DNA of 64,000 nucleotides from Hymenobacter montanus (lineage in GTDB: Bacteria > Bacteroidota > Bacteroidia > Cytophagales > Hymenobacteraceae). The translations under genes were made by a program, and so were the position numbers. The stretch lies in NCBI RefSeq assembly GCF_014699115.1, contig NZ_JACXAD010000015.1, forward strand, positions 1-64,000. The letters are read 5' to 3'. Within the stretch, counting starts at the first letter, position 1; every line of letters starts with the position of its first letter. The notes below the pieces were generated by a model. That model was not told where the DNA came from. It did not search any database and worked only from the letters and a program-made list of their open reading frames with translations. Of the stretch, positions 26,419-36,204 are shown piece by piece.

Positions 26419-27515
26419 TACTCCACCACCTCCCGGCACGCCCGGTACAAATCCTTCCACCCGTCCCGCTCCTTTACCACGGTTTCCAGGTACTCCAGCC
26501 ATACCACCCGGTCTGGCCCGGGGTCTTTGATGACGGCGCCAGTAAGACCCGCCGCCAGGTCGTGGGCGCGCAGGCTGCCGTCGCCGAAGTAAGCGGCCAG
26601 GGCCAGGCCGGAGTTCATCACGGAAATGGCCTCGCCGGTGCTCAGCGTGCCGGTGGGCGACTTCAGCTTGGTTTTGCCGTTCTCGGTTACGCCGGCGCGC
26701 AGCTCGCGGAAGATGGTGACCAACCGGCTGATTTGCTCCAGCGCCGGGGCCTCCACGGGTAGCTGCAGGGCTTTGCCTTGCTTGGCCACTCGCGTCTGCA
26801 CGATGTGCACTTCCTCGGCCAAGGAAGCCGGCAGGGGCAGCACCACGGCGTTGAAGCGGCGGCGCAGGGCGCTGCTCAGCTCGTTCACGCCGCGGTCGCG
26901 GTCGTTGGCCGTGGCAATGACGTTGAAGCCCTGCGTGGCCTGAATTTCAGTGCTCAGCTCGGGGATGGGCAGCACCTTTTCCGAGAGCATGGTCAGCAGG
27001 GTATCCTGCACGTCGGAGGGAATGCGGGTGAGCTCTTCGATGCGCACCAGCTGGCCCGATTCCATGCCTTTATAAAGCGGGCTGGGCACGAGGGCCCCCA
27101 TCGACGGGCCCTCCGCCAGCAGCCGGGCGTAGTTCCAGGAGTAGCGCATGCTATCTTCGGCGGTGCCGGCCGTGCCCTGCACCAGCAGGTTGGTATGCCC
27201 GCTAATAGCGGCGGTGAGGTGCTCCGATACCCAGCTTTTGGCCGTGCCCGGCACGCCCAGCAGGAGCAGGGCGCGGTCGGTGGCCAGGGTGGCCACGGCA
27301 ATCTCCATCAGCCGCCGCTGGCCGATGTACTTGGGCTCAATGGCAAAGCCATTGTCCAGCTTGCCGCCCAACAGGTAAGTAACTACGGCCCAGGGCGAGA
27401 GCTGCCACTTGGGCGGCTTGGGCCGGTCGTCAACGGCTTTCAGGGCCGCTAGTTCTTCAGCGTAAAGGTCTTCGGCGTGCGGGCGGAGTAATTCGGTGGG
27501 AAGGGGAGAAGCCAT
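26418..27515 (-). CDS. MoxR-family AAA+ ATPase
   Basis: A 365-residue AAA+ protein. Walker A is GVPGTAKS near residue 87, Walker B-like VRIEELTR near 155, sensor region FNVIATANDRDRG near 205 and an arginine-finger area SSALRRRFN. The RRRF and LSTE motifs are typical of MoxR/RavA-type remodelling ATPases. It starts 3 bp after the SWIM/DUF5691 gene stop and overlaps the next gene at TAATG, so it is central to the operon. It should use ATP to remodel partner proteins, in this context probably with the VWA protein. Cytoplasmic. Confidence 0.88.
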   Translation of the reverse strand: MASPLPTELLRPHAEDLYAEELAALKAVDDRPKPPKWQLSPWAVVTYLLGGKLDNGFAIEPKYIGQRRLMEIAVATLATDRALLLLGVPGTAKSWVSEHLTAAISGHTNLLVQGTAGTAEDSMRYSWNYARLLAEGPSMGALVPSPLYKGMESGQLVRIEELTRIPSDVQDTLLTMLSEKVLPIPELSTEIQATQGFNVIATANDRDRGVNELSSALRRRFNAVVLPLPASLAEEVHIVQTRVAKQGKALQLPVEAPALEQISRLVTIFRELRAGVTENGKTKLKSPTGTLSTGEAISVMNSGLALAAYFGDGSLRAHDLAAGLTGAVIKDPGPDRVVWLEYLETVVKERDGWKDLYRACREVVE

Positions 27516-27518
27516 GAG

Positions 27519-30500
27519 TTAGACGAGCGAAGCGGTGGAGGGTTCAGTTAAACTAGCGGTGAGTTGCTGGCGGAAGCGGAGCGAATCAATAAACTGCTCG
27601 ATTAGCGGAGCGACGAGCGTGTGCGTATCGCCGACGGGGCGGAGCGCCGTCGTGCACTGGGCAGCCAGGGCTTCCGGTACCTGGATGGCCAGCCGGGACA
27701 GCAGCGAGCTGAGGCGCTGGTGCGGCTCGCCGTAGGAATTAGTCACAATGGGTGCCACCCCGTCGGCAATGCAGTGGAGGGCCGCGCTGACAATATCTGC
27801 GGGCCAGGGTGCGTAGATGAAGTTTAGCATGTCGAGCAAGACGAAAGGTGACTCCTTGAGGGGTAGCATACGCCGCAACAGCGCTATTTTCTCTTCTTCG
27901 CTAAGGGCATGAAACAGTGGTTTGTGCACCATATCAGTTGTTAGTAGCGCTATTTTCTCTTCTGGGCTAAGCACCTCGGTCAAGTGAGCAGCTTTCGGTT
28001 GATAAAGCAGGTTGACCTGCGCGAAATGGCGCAGCAGCAGCGGTGCGGCAAAGGCCTTATCCTGGTGCAGGTACGCGGCCCGCGCCCAGGCCCTCAGGAG
28101 CAGGCGCGACCAGTCGGTGGCTTGGGCCAGGGTCAGCAGCTCCTCGGCCGACACCTGCAGGTGGGTTGCCCAGCGGCTGGGCGGCAGCAGCGAGAGCAAC
28201 TGCCCCAGCCAGCCGGCCCGCTCGCCGCCCTCGAACCGGTCGTCTTTCTGCTCAATGCCATCAGTCAGCCAGGCTTTGGTCCATCCTTCGGGCAAGGTTA
28301 TTTCCAGCTTGTTGCGGCCTATTAGAGGGCGCTTCAGCGTGAGCAACGGCGTCGCACGTTGCCACAGCCGCTCCACGAGGGCCGAGTTGGGCAGCCGTAC
28401 CAGCAAGTGCACTACCGCTTGCCGCACCTCCTTGCTTTTGGCCCCGAGGTAGGTTTCCAGCAGCGGCTCATCGGCCGCCGTCAGGTTGGGCTCCAACTCG
28501 CCGAGTAGGGCCGCCTGGGTGGCTGCCCGCTCGGCGGGCAGCGCGGCCGTTAGCAGTTGGCGGGCCTGTTCCGGGTCGGACTGGTGCAGTTGCTGAAGGA
28601 AGGCGCGGCGTTCGGCCAGCGTCCCCGTTTCCCAGGTAGCCGGGTCTTGCGAGGGCTGCGCCTTGGCCAGCACCGGCTGCCACTCCGGGTTTTGCTGCGC
28701 CAGCCAGTGGCCCCGCTCCCCCAAAATTGCCGATGGAGGGTCCGGCAGCTGCGACCGCAGTTCCGCGTGGTTGAGCGCCGCCACCAACAGCGCCGGGGGC
28801 ACCAGGCGGCGGTGCTGCCTCAGCTTGGTCCAGTAATCCGTGCGGAAAGCCGAGTAGCGGTTGCTGGTCAGCAGCGTCCGAAAACACTCCGCGCCGAGGG
28901 GGCCCAGCGGTTCCGCCGTTTCGGGTGGGGCCGGAGCCGGGGGCAGGGTAGTAGCCGGCGGAGCCAGGAAGCCGGCTTTCTGCACCAGGGCCAGGGTGCC
29001 GGCCGCCAGCAGGAGCCGTTGTTCGGGCCCGTCGGATGGAATCGAAATGGAGGGAATATCCGTGATGTTTTCTCCGCTCTGCCGGGTACCCAGCAGGGCT
29101 ACGCGCAGGAGCTGGGCCGCGGAAGGGAGCGGAACGTCCGCCGATTCGGCGGCCGAAGTCTCGTTTGCCGACGAAAAAGTGCCCGCTGGCTCGTGGCTGC
29201 TTAATGCCGCTTCGGCCGCCGTGGGCCAGCTACTCAGGGGGCGGAAGGCCCGGCCGTCCCACTCGCCAAATAGGGTGAGCGGCTGGCCCCCGCTTTCGGC
29301 CAGCAATTGCCAGGCGGCCGTATCGTCGGCGAAGCGCAGGGGCAGCGCGCCATCTTCGGGGTGGTGCAGCACCCAGCGGCCGTCGGGCTGGCGGGTGGGG
29401 ACGACCTGGGCCACGGTGGCGGGCCATTCGCGCAGCCAGGGCTGCCGGGCCAGCGCGTCGGCGTAGTCGTTCAGGAGCTGGCTGGGCCGGCGGGCGGGCG
29501 GCGCCGCTTGAGCCGGAGCAGCATTGGTATAGGTCAGGGCCACGGGCGTGGCCCGCATAGGCAGCGGGCCGGGATAAAACAGCAAGGCCCCGGTGTAACG
29601 CCCTTGCGGCACCAAGGGTGTGGCAAAGGTTTGGCTGCCAAAAGCAAACTCTAGCACCAGCGCATAGCGACCGGTGGCCTGGCCCCGCAGCCAGCTGCGA
29701 CGAGCCGTGAGCCGGTCCTCGTCCCAGGTGAACTGGCCCAGCACCCACCATTCATCAGTTACTGGTGCCGTGTAGCCCGGTAGCTCTTCTTTCTTGATGG
29801 TAACGCCTACTTGCTGCAGCACTTCCTGGCCCGTAGCCGGCGGGAGCTGCTCGCGGTTTTGAAAGGCCCGCACCAGCCAGTACAGCTCGCCCAGGCGGGC
29901 CAGCAGGCGGGCCGGCCAGTCGGCATGAGCGTGGCGCAGGGTGGCCAGCTCGCGCACCATGCCCGCCAGGCCGGGTAGCTGGTTGTCGACTAGCCGGGCC
30001 GCCTGGTCTTCCCAAAATTTCCCCGGTTGCTGGTCCAGGGTCGCCAGGCCGTTGCGTACCAGGTCGAGCAGCCATACTTCGAGGTCGTCCACGCCCTGAG
30101 TCATGCGCACCAGACGGGCCGCCGAAACCTCGCCGCCCGGCCCCGCCGCGGCAGCTGGGGAGGCCGAAGAATCAGTAGCAGAATCAGGCTGCGGCGTAGC
30201 GGAAGCCGATTCGGCGGCTTTGGCTACCGCCATTACCACCTTGTCAACTTTCTTGCCCTGGGCTTGCTGGCGTTTGCTTAACCATTCCTCCAGCCAGGCC
30301 GGCGGAGTGTTAGCCGCAAAAAGCGGGGGCTGACGGGCCAGCAGCAAAAGCAAGCCGGCCCCGTGTTTGCACGGAAAAACCCGGCTGGGGCAGGAGCACT
30401 TGAACGCCGGCTCGCTTAAGTCGATGCCCGTGAGGTACGGCTTGGAACCACTGCCAGCACATTCTCCCCAGGCGCTGGACTCGGTCCGGCCCAGGTTGCC

Positions 30501-30593
30501 CCATTTCGCGGGTTGAGCCAACTGCTGCCCGCGTTGTAAAGTGCCCGCATCGGTCACGAAGGCGCGTGCCTGATCTTCAGAATAAGAAATCAT
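27519..30593 (-). CDS. SWIM zinc-finger and DUF5691 fusion protein
   Basis: A 1024-residue cytosolic protein. The SWIM zinc finger (CxCx6CxH) is C66-S-C68 ... C75-K-H77 in FKCSCPSRVFPCKHG, expected to bind DNA or protein. The region from about 480 on (LLRVALLGTRQSGENI; LLLAAGTLALVQKAGF) has the character of DUF5691, a HEAT-like helical protein family. In many genomes SWIM and DUF5691 proteins are separate neighbours; here they appear fused in one frame. It is the first gene of the leftward cluster and ends 3 bp before moxR. Confidence 0.82.
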   Translation of the reverse strand: MISYSEDQARAFVTDAGTLQRGQQLAQPAKWGNLGRTESSAWGECAGSGSKPYLTGIDLSEPAFKCSCPSRVFPCKHGAGLLLLLARQPPLFAANTPPAWLEEWLSKRQQAQGKKVDKVVMAVAKAAESASATPQPDSATDSSASPAAAAGPGGEVSAARLVRMTQGVDDLEVWLLDLVRNGLATLDQQPGKFWEDQAARLVDNQLPGLAGMVRELATLRHAHADWPARLLARLGELYWLVRAFQNREQLPPATGQEVLQQVGVTIKKEELPGYTAPVTDEWWVLGQFTWDEDRLTARRSWLRGQATGRYALVLEFAFGSQTFATPLVPQGRYTGALLFYPGPLPMRATPVALTYTNAAPAQAAPPARRPSQLLNDYADALARQPWLREWPATVAQVVPTRQPDGRWVLHHPEDGALPLRFADDTAAWQLLAESGGQPLTLFGEWDGRAFRPLSSWPTAAEAALSSHEPAGTFSSANETSAAESADVPLPSAAQLLRVALLGTRQSGENITDIPSISIPSDGPEQRLLLAAGTLALVQKAGFLAPPATTLPPAPAPPETAEPLGPLGAECFRTLLTSNRYSAFRTDYWTKLRQHRRLVPPALLVAALNHAELRSQLPDPPSAILGERGHWLAQQNPEWQPVLAKAQPSQDPATWETGTLAERRAFLQQLHQSDPEQARQLLTAALPAERAATQAALLGELEPNLTAADEPLLETYLGAKSKEVRQAVVHLLVRLPNSALVERLWQRATPLLTLKRPLIGRNKLEITLPEGWTKAWLTDGIEQKDDRFEGGERAGWLGQLLSLLPPSRWATHLQVSAEELLTLAQATDWSRLLLRAWARAAYLHQDKAFAAPLLLRHFAQVNLLYQPKAAHLTEVLSPEEKIALLTTDMVHKPLFHALSEEEKIALLRRMLPLKESPFVLLDMLNFIYAPWPADIVSAALHCIADGVAPIVTNSYGEPHQRLSSLLSRLAIQVPEALAAQCTTALRPVGDTHTLVAPLIEQFIDSLRFRQQLTASLTEPSTASLV

Positions 30594-31145
30594 ACAGCAG
30601 AATCACTAAGCTAAGCTGGCATTTGAGCGCAAAGTAGCCAAATAAATTAGACTATCAACTTCTGAAAATTTTACTAGTAATGTAGGGGAAAAATGCCAGT
30701 GCGACGAGACTGCCCAGAGAGGAGTGGAGGGCGCTGGTCGGAGTCAACTACCAGGAAAGGCAAACGTTGAGGCGCAAGACCTCTTGGTCTGGGGCTGACC
30801 ACAAGAAGAAAGTTGTCGGCCGGCGGCCGAATTTGGGACGTCAGATCCGGGAAAATTTTAGCAGTCGATGAACTGTCGGCTGCCGGGGTTGGAATCCGGA
30901 CCGGCGGCACTTCTCGCATCAATGAAGCCAACGTTCAGCGCAGCATAGGGCCGCTTAGCACCTTATTCGGTCCGTTTACCTAGGGTCTGGCTCTCTTTTG
31001 GCTTCGCCGCTATGAGCGAACCAGGGCCTGCTTTACCGAAGTACAGTCCCACCGGGTCCCATGACGTCCTTTCGGCTGCCTCGACCCACCCCATAACCAC
31101 TCTGTACAGCAACCCGACGCTCGTTTAGGCTGATCTTACCACCCA
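30594..31145. other. intergenic region, no gene seen
   Basis: About 550 bp upstream of the SWIM/DUF5691 gene. The first ~90 bp next to that gene are AT-rich and should carry the cluster promoter. The remainder is GC-rich, with stops in all frames at short intervals and no recognisable protein, tRNA or repeat. Confidence 0.5.
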
Positions 31146-32000
31146 TTATTTGAACACCACTGGCGGAGTTAAAGCCAGCCGCCACGCTACTGCCACTATC
31201 ACGGCTAAGCCCACCAGGCCCCAGACCACGTAGGTAGGCCGAGGCCGGTTCACCGTCGACGAGAATTCTTCGTTGAGCGAGCCCAGCGCCGTGGGTATCA
31301 CCAGCACGCCCATGGCCATTAGGTGTAGGCCCTCATAAAGCGAGAAGTAGAAAAGCTTCGACAGGGCAATAAAAATGCTGCCCGCCAGCCAGGGGATGAT
31401 GAGAGTAAACATCACCATCAGCCGCCGGTTTTCCAGGCGCATCACCGTTATGGAGTCGTGGGCCTGTAAAAATGCCACCGAGCCTATGTAGCCCAGTCCC
31501 GCCTGCAGGAGGCCGGCCAGCAGCGCCACGAGCACGTTCGCGGTGTTTCCCATTTGGAGAACCCACTCCGACACGTGCCAAAATCCGGTTTTCAGGAACG
31601 TGTCGGTCAGCAGCGCGCCGAATACCACGTTGCAGCTGTGAAAGGCCACCCACAAGAGCAGTAGCTTGAACTGACCCCGCTGGGCTCGCCCACGTCGCCA
31701 GTACCATAAAAAGGCCGCTATCCCCACCAGCAGGCACACCAGGGGCCCAATGCTGTTGATGGTAATAAGGCCCAGGGGCCACCACTCCACGGCCGCCAGG
31801 GTGTACGCGATCCGGCTCGGGTCCCAAGTGCCCCGCAGATGGAAAAACCGTGACAACTGCGCCTGCATAATCTGGTGCACCCCCCACACGAAGTAGTAGG
31901 CCAAAACGTACACGGCCGTCCCGTTGAGCATCGAAATCAGAAACTTCTGCTTATCAGTTTGTAAAGAAGTATCGAGCTGGGGGGTAATTTCTGATTGCAT
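31146..32000 (-). CDS. unknown multi-pass membrane protein
   Basis: About 284 residues from MQSEITPQLDTSLQTDKQKF (32000); the open frame to 32195 overlaps the lepA start and is not used. After a short soluble lead there are about seven hydrophobic segments, including AVYVLAYYFVWGVHQIM, INSIGPLVCLLVGIAAFLWY, LLLLWVAFHSCNVVFGALL and YVVWGLVGLAVIVAVAWRLA. No catalytic motif such as HExxH is visible. It is divergent from lepA, whose promoter lies in the 150-bp spacer. Confidence 0.7.
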   Translation of the reverse strand: MQSEITPQLDTSLQTDKQKFLISMLNGTAVYVLAYYFVWGVHQIMQAQLSRFFHLRGTWDPSRIAYTLAAVEWWPLGLITINSIGPLVCLLVGIAAFLWYWRRGRAQRGQFKLLLLWVAFHSCNVVFGALLTDTFLKTGFWHVSEWVLQMGNTANVLVALLAGLLQAGLGYIGSVAFLQAHDSITVMRLENRRLMVMFTLIIPWLAGSIFIALSKLFYFSLYEGLHLMAMGVLVIPTALGSLNEEFSSTVNRPRPTYVVWGLVGLAVIVAVAWRLALTPPVVFK

Positions 32001-32121
32001 GGGGGAACTGGGCAGGCCGGGCGAAGGGGCCGTCGACAAAACTAAGCACTTGGGCGCAATAGTAGGGGTTCGGTTAGGGGCGGTTAAACCGGTGGGGCTG
32101 GCTTTTGCGCCGCGTGGTTCG

Positions 32122-32129
32122 TACCTTCG
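32122..32129 (+). promoter_or_regulatory. candidate -7 promoter box of lepA
   Basis: TACCTTCG matches TAnnTTyG and sits 21 bp before the GTG start, implying a very short leader. The same octamer precedes icmF. Confidence 0.4.
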
Positions 32130-32150
32130 CAGACTGAAAAACCGTCCTCT

Positions 32151-33938
<1,788 letters not shown>

Positions 33939-33940
33939 GA

Positions 33941-33977
33941 GAAAAAGGCGACTTCCTTTCGGAAAGTCGCCTTTTTC
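33941..33977 (+). terminator. rho-independent terminator of lepA
   Basis: GAAAAAGGCGACTTCC pairs with GGAAAGTCGCCTTTTTC (one bulge) around a 4-nt loop, ending in a T-run 2 bp after the stop codon. Confidence 0.9.
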
Positions 33978-34026
33978 TTATTCCGATCCGCCACAGGCTA
34001 AAAGGGCCTGGGCAATAATTTGTGAG

Positions 34027-34389
34027 TTAAATCGTGGGATTGATCAGGTCGTTGCCAACGCTGACATTTTTGGGGTCGGGGCCGTACTCATTAGGACCAC
34101 GGGTGCCCTCCGTGGCGGCCAGAATGAGGTTGTATATCGGAATGAGTATGAACCAGCCACTTTTGCCCACATCGTGCATCCGGCGAATACTTACGGCAGT
34201 GCCAGGAATGAATACAACCAAGGAGTAAAGGTTAGATAGCCACGCCGTATTAAAGATCAAGGCACCGATATACCCTAGTACTGAACTAATAATGGCGTTG
34301 AACAGCATAAAATACCAAAACTCGGCCCTACGGGCCCGGCCGTTGAAGTCAGCGTACTTGGTTTTAAGAGCGTTGAGAAAATAATGCAT
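34027..34389 (-). CDS. DUF805 family inner-membrane protein
   Basis: A 120-residue protein with the DUF805 opening YADFNGRARRAEFWYFMLFN, then membrane segments around 25-50, 55-70 and 75-95 containing the family motif IRRMHDVGKSGW. Members are small membrane proteins of unclear role. It is a lone leftward gene, convergent with lepA and divergent from folD. Confidence 0.9.
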   Translation of the reverse strand: MHYFLNALKTKYADFNGRARRAEFWYFMLFNAIISSVLGYIGALIFNTAWLSNLYSLVVFIPGTAVSIRRMHDVGKSGWFILIPIYNLILAATEGTRGPNEYGPDPKNVSVGNDLINPTI

Positions 34390-34487
34390 GGGATGACTGA
34401 GAGAGATGAAAAAATGAAAACCCTTACGGCCGCTAAGCTAGCGATGTTTCAGGATATATCAATACCCCCAAAAAAGATAACACAACC

Positions 34488-35414
34488 ATGAACCTCTCCG
34501 CCATACCCCTTACTACCTCGTCCCATCTCATCGATGGCAAGCAAATCGCCGAAGACATCAAGGCCGAAATCGCCGCCGAAGTGGTAACCCTGAAAGCCGC
34601 GGGCGCTAAGGTGCCGCACTTGGCCGCCATTCTCGTGGGCCACGACGGCGGCTCCGAAACCTACGTGCGTAACAAGGTCCTGGCCTGCGAGCGGGTCGGC
34701 TTCGCGTCCACGCTGCTGCGCTACGAAGACGACATCAGCGAGGCGGAGCTGCTGGCGAAAGTGGACGAGCTGAACCACGACCCGGAGATTGACGGCTTCA
34801 TCGTGCAGCTGCCACTGCCGGCCCACATCAGTCCCCAAAAAGTTATTGAAGCCATTCGGCCCGAGAAAGACGTGGATGGGTTTCACCCCATGAATCTCGG
34901 CCGGATGGTGGCCGGACTGCCTGCGCTACTGCCCGCCACGCCCTCCGGCATTGTGGAACTGCTGAGCCGGCAAGGCATCCGAACCAGCGGCAAGCACTGC
35001 GTCGTAATTGGCCGTTCCAACATCGTTGGTACTCCAGTTAGCATTTTACTGGCTAAGAACTTAGATAACGCCAACTGCACCGTTACTTTATGTCATTCGC
35101 GCACCGAAAAGCTGGCTGAGATTTGTCGGACAGCTGATATTGTGGTGGCGGCTATTGGCCGGCCCGAGTTTGTGACGGCCGATATGGTGCGGCCCGGGGC
35201 CGTGGTAATCGACGTGGGCACCACCCGGGTAGCGGACGCGACCAAAAAGAGTGGGTACTCTCTGAAGGGCGACGTGAATTTTGCCGAGGTAGCTCCGCTG
35301 GCGTCCGCCATTACGCCGGTGCCCGGTGGAGTGGGCCCAATGACCATTGCCATGCTGCTATTGAATACTTTACGCGCTGCCAAAGGCGAAATCTACCCGC
35401 GTAGGTTGAATTGA
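34488..35414 (+). CDS. folD: bifunctional methylenetetrahydrofolate dehydrogenase/cyclohydrolase
   Basis: A 308-residue FolD. Signature motifs are [18 protein letters not shown] (Y and K of the active site), GFIVQLPLP, the NADP-binding [10 protein letters not shown] and the end [15 protein letters not shown]. It interconverts 5,10-methylene-THF and 10-formyl-THF in the cytosol for purine and formyl-Met synthesis. The [19 protein letters not shown] start is about ten residues longer than usual but in frame. Followed 104 bp on by queE. Confidence 0.96.
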   Translation: MNLSAIPLTTSSHLIDGKQIAEDIKAEIAAEVVTLKAAGAKVPHLAAILVGHDGGSETYVRNKVLACERVGFASTLLRYEDDISEAELLAKVDELNHDPEIDGFIVQLPLPAHISPQKVIEAIRPEKDVDGFHPMNLGRMVAGLPALLPATPSGIVELLSRQGIRTSGKHCVVIGRSNIVGTPVSILLAKNLDNANCTVTLCHSRTEKLAEICRTADIVVAAIGRPEFVTADMVRPGAVVIDVGTTRVADATKKSGYSLKGDVNFAEVAPLASAITPVPGGVGPMTIAMLLLNTLRAAKGEIYPRRLN

Positions 35415-35503
35415 ATTTTTAGGAATATTTGGTTAAAGCCCAACTGGGCCTTACTTTTAAAGTCTGGCCCTGGGAACGGTGCGCCTTCTTGCTCGCGTTT
35501 GGG

Positions 35504-35511
35504 TAGCTTCG
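35504..35511 (+). promoter_or_regulatory. candidate -7 promoter box of queE
   Basis: TAGCTTCG (TAnnTTyG) lies 7 bp before the ATG at 35519, so the transcript would start at or inside the first codons. This favours one of the downstream ATGs (35531 or 35534) or a leaderless mRNA. Confidence 0.4.
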
Positions 35512-35518
35512 TCTCCTG

Positions 35519-36196
35519 ATGCTTTTTGTTATGATGCCTGTGAGCTACTCCTCCACTGAGATTCCTGCGCTAACTGATGCGGCTGCCCCCTCCGAAACTG
35601 GCCTGCTGCCCGTGATGGAGCAGTTTTACACCATTCAGGGCGAAGGCTATAATACTGGCCGGGCCGCGTACTTTATTCGGCTGGGCGGCTGCGACGTGGG
35701 CTGCCACTGGTGCGATGTGAAGGAGTCGTGGGATGCCGATGCGCACCCGCGCCAATCCGTCGAGCAGTTGGTTGAGGCCGTACTGGCTCATCCCGGCCGC
35801 GAGGTGGTCATTACCGGTGGCGAGCCGCTCATGCACGACCTGGGCCCGCTCACGGCCGCCCTGCGAGCGGCCGGCTGCCGCACCTGGCTCGAAACTTCGG
35901 GCGCGCATCCGCTGTCCGGCACCTGGGACTGGGTATGTCTTTCGCCCAAAAAATTCAAAGCTCCGCTGCCCGAAGTAATGGCGGCCGCCCACGAGCTGAA
36001 AGTTGTCGTGTTTAATAGCCACGATTTTGCCTGGGCCGAGAGCCATGCGGCCTTGGTACCGGCTCACACGCGTTTATATCTACAACCTGAATGGAGCCGG
36101 GCCGCCCGCATGACGCCCGAATTAGTGGAATACGTGAAGCGGCACCCGCGCTGGCAGGTTTCGCTGCAGACTCATAAATATCTTGACATTCCGTAG
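35519..36196 (+). CDS. queE: 7-carboxy-7-deazaguanine synthase (radical SAM)
   Basis: About 225 residues. The radical-SAM cluster motif is CDVGCHWC (C-x3-C-x2-C) preceded by IQGEGYNTGRAAYFIRLGG, with VITGGEPL for SAM binding, all typical of QueE. It converts 6-carboxytetrahydropterin into the deazapurine core for queuosine. The spacing and promoter position suggest that the true start could be ATG 35531. The next gene (36205) follows by 8 bp and may be co-transcribed. Confidence 0.93.
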   Translation: MLFVMMPVSYSSTEIPALTDAAAPSETGLLPVMEQFYTIQGEGYNTGRAAYFIRLGGCDVGCHWCDVKESWDADAHPRQSVEQLVEAVLAHPGREVVITGGEPLMHDLGPLTAALRAAGCRTWLETSGAHPLSGTWDWVCLSPKKFKAPLPEVMAAAHELKVVVFNSHDFAWAESHAALVPAHTRLYLQPEWSRAARMTPELVEYVKRHPRWQVSLQTHKYLDIP

Positions 36197-36204
36197 TTTA
36201 CACA

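Noticed and set aside
26419..26502. N-terminal extension of the 109-residue protein to 26502
   Set aside because: It lies within moxR and is Gly/Pro-rich; the TAATG overlap gives the natural start.
30594..31145. tRNA-like or transposon-end-like sequence (GGTTGGAATCC; CTGGCTCTCTTTTGGC)
   Set aside because: No cloverleaf can be drawn, and the similarity to the element A end is too weak.
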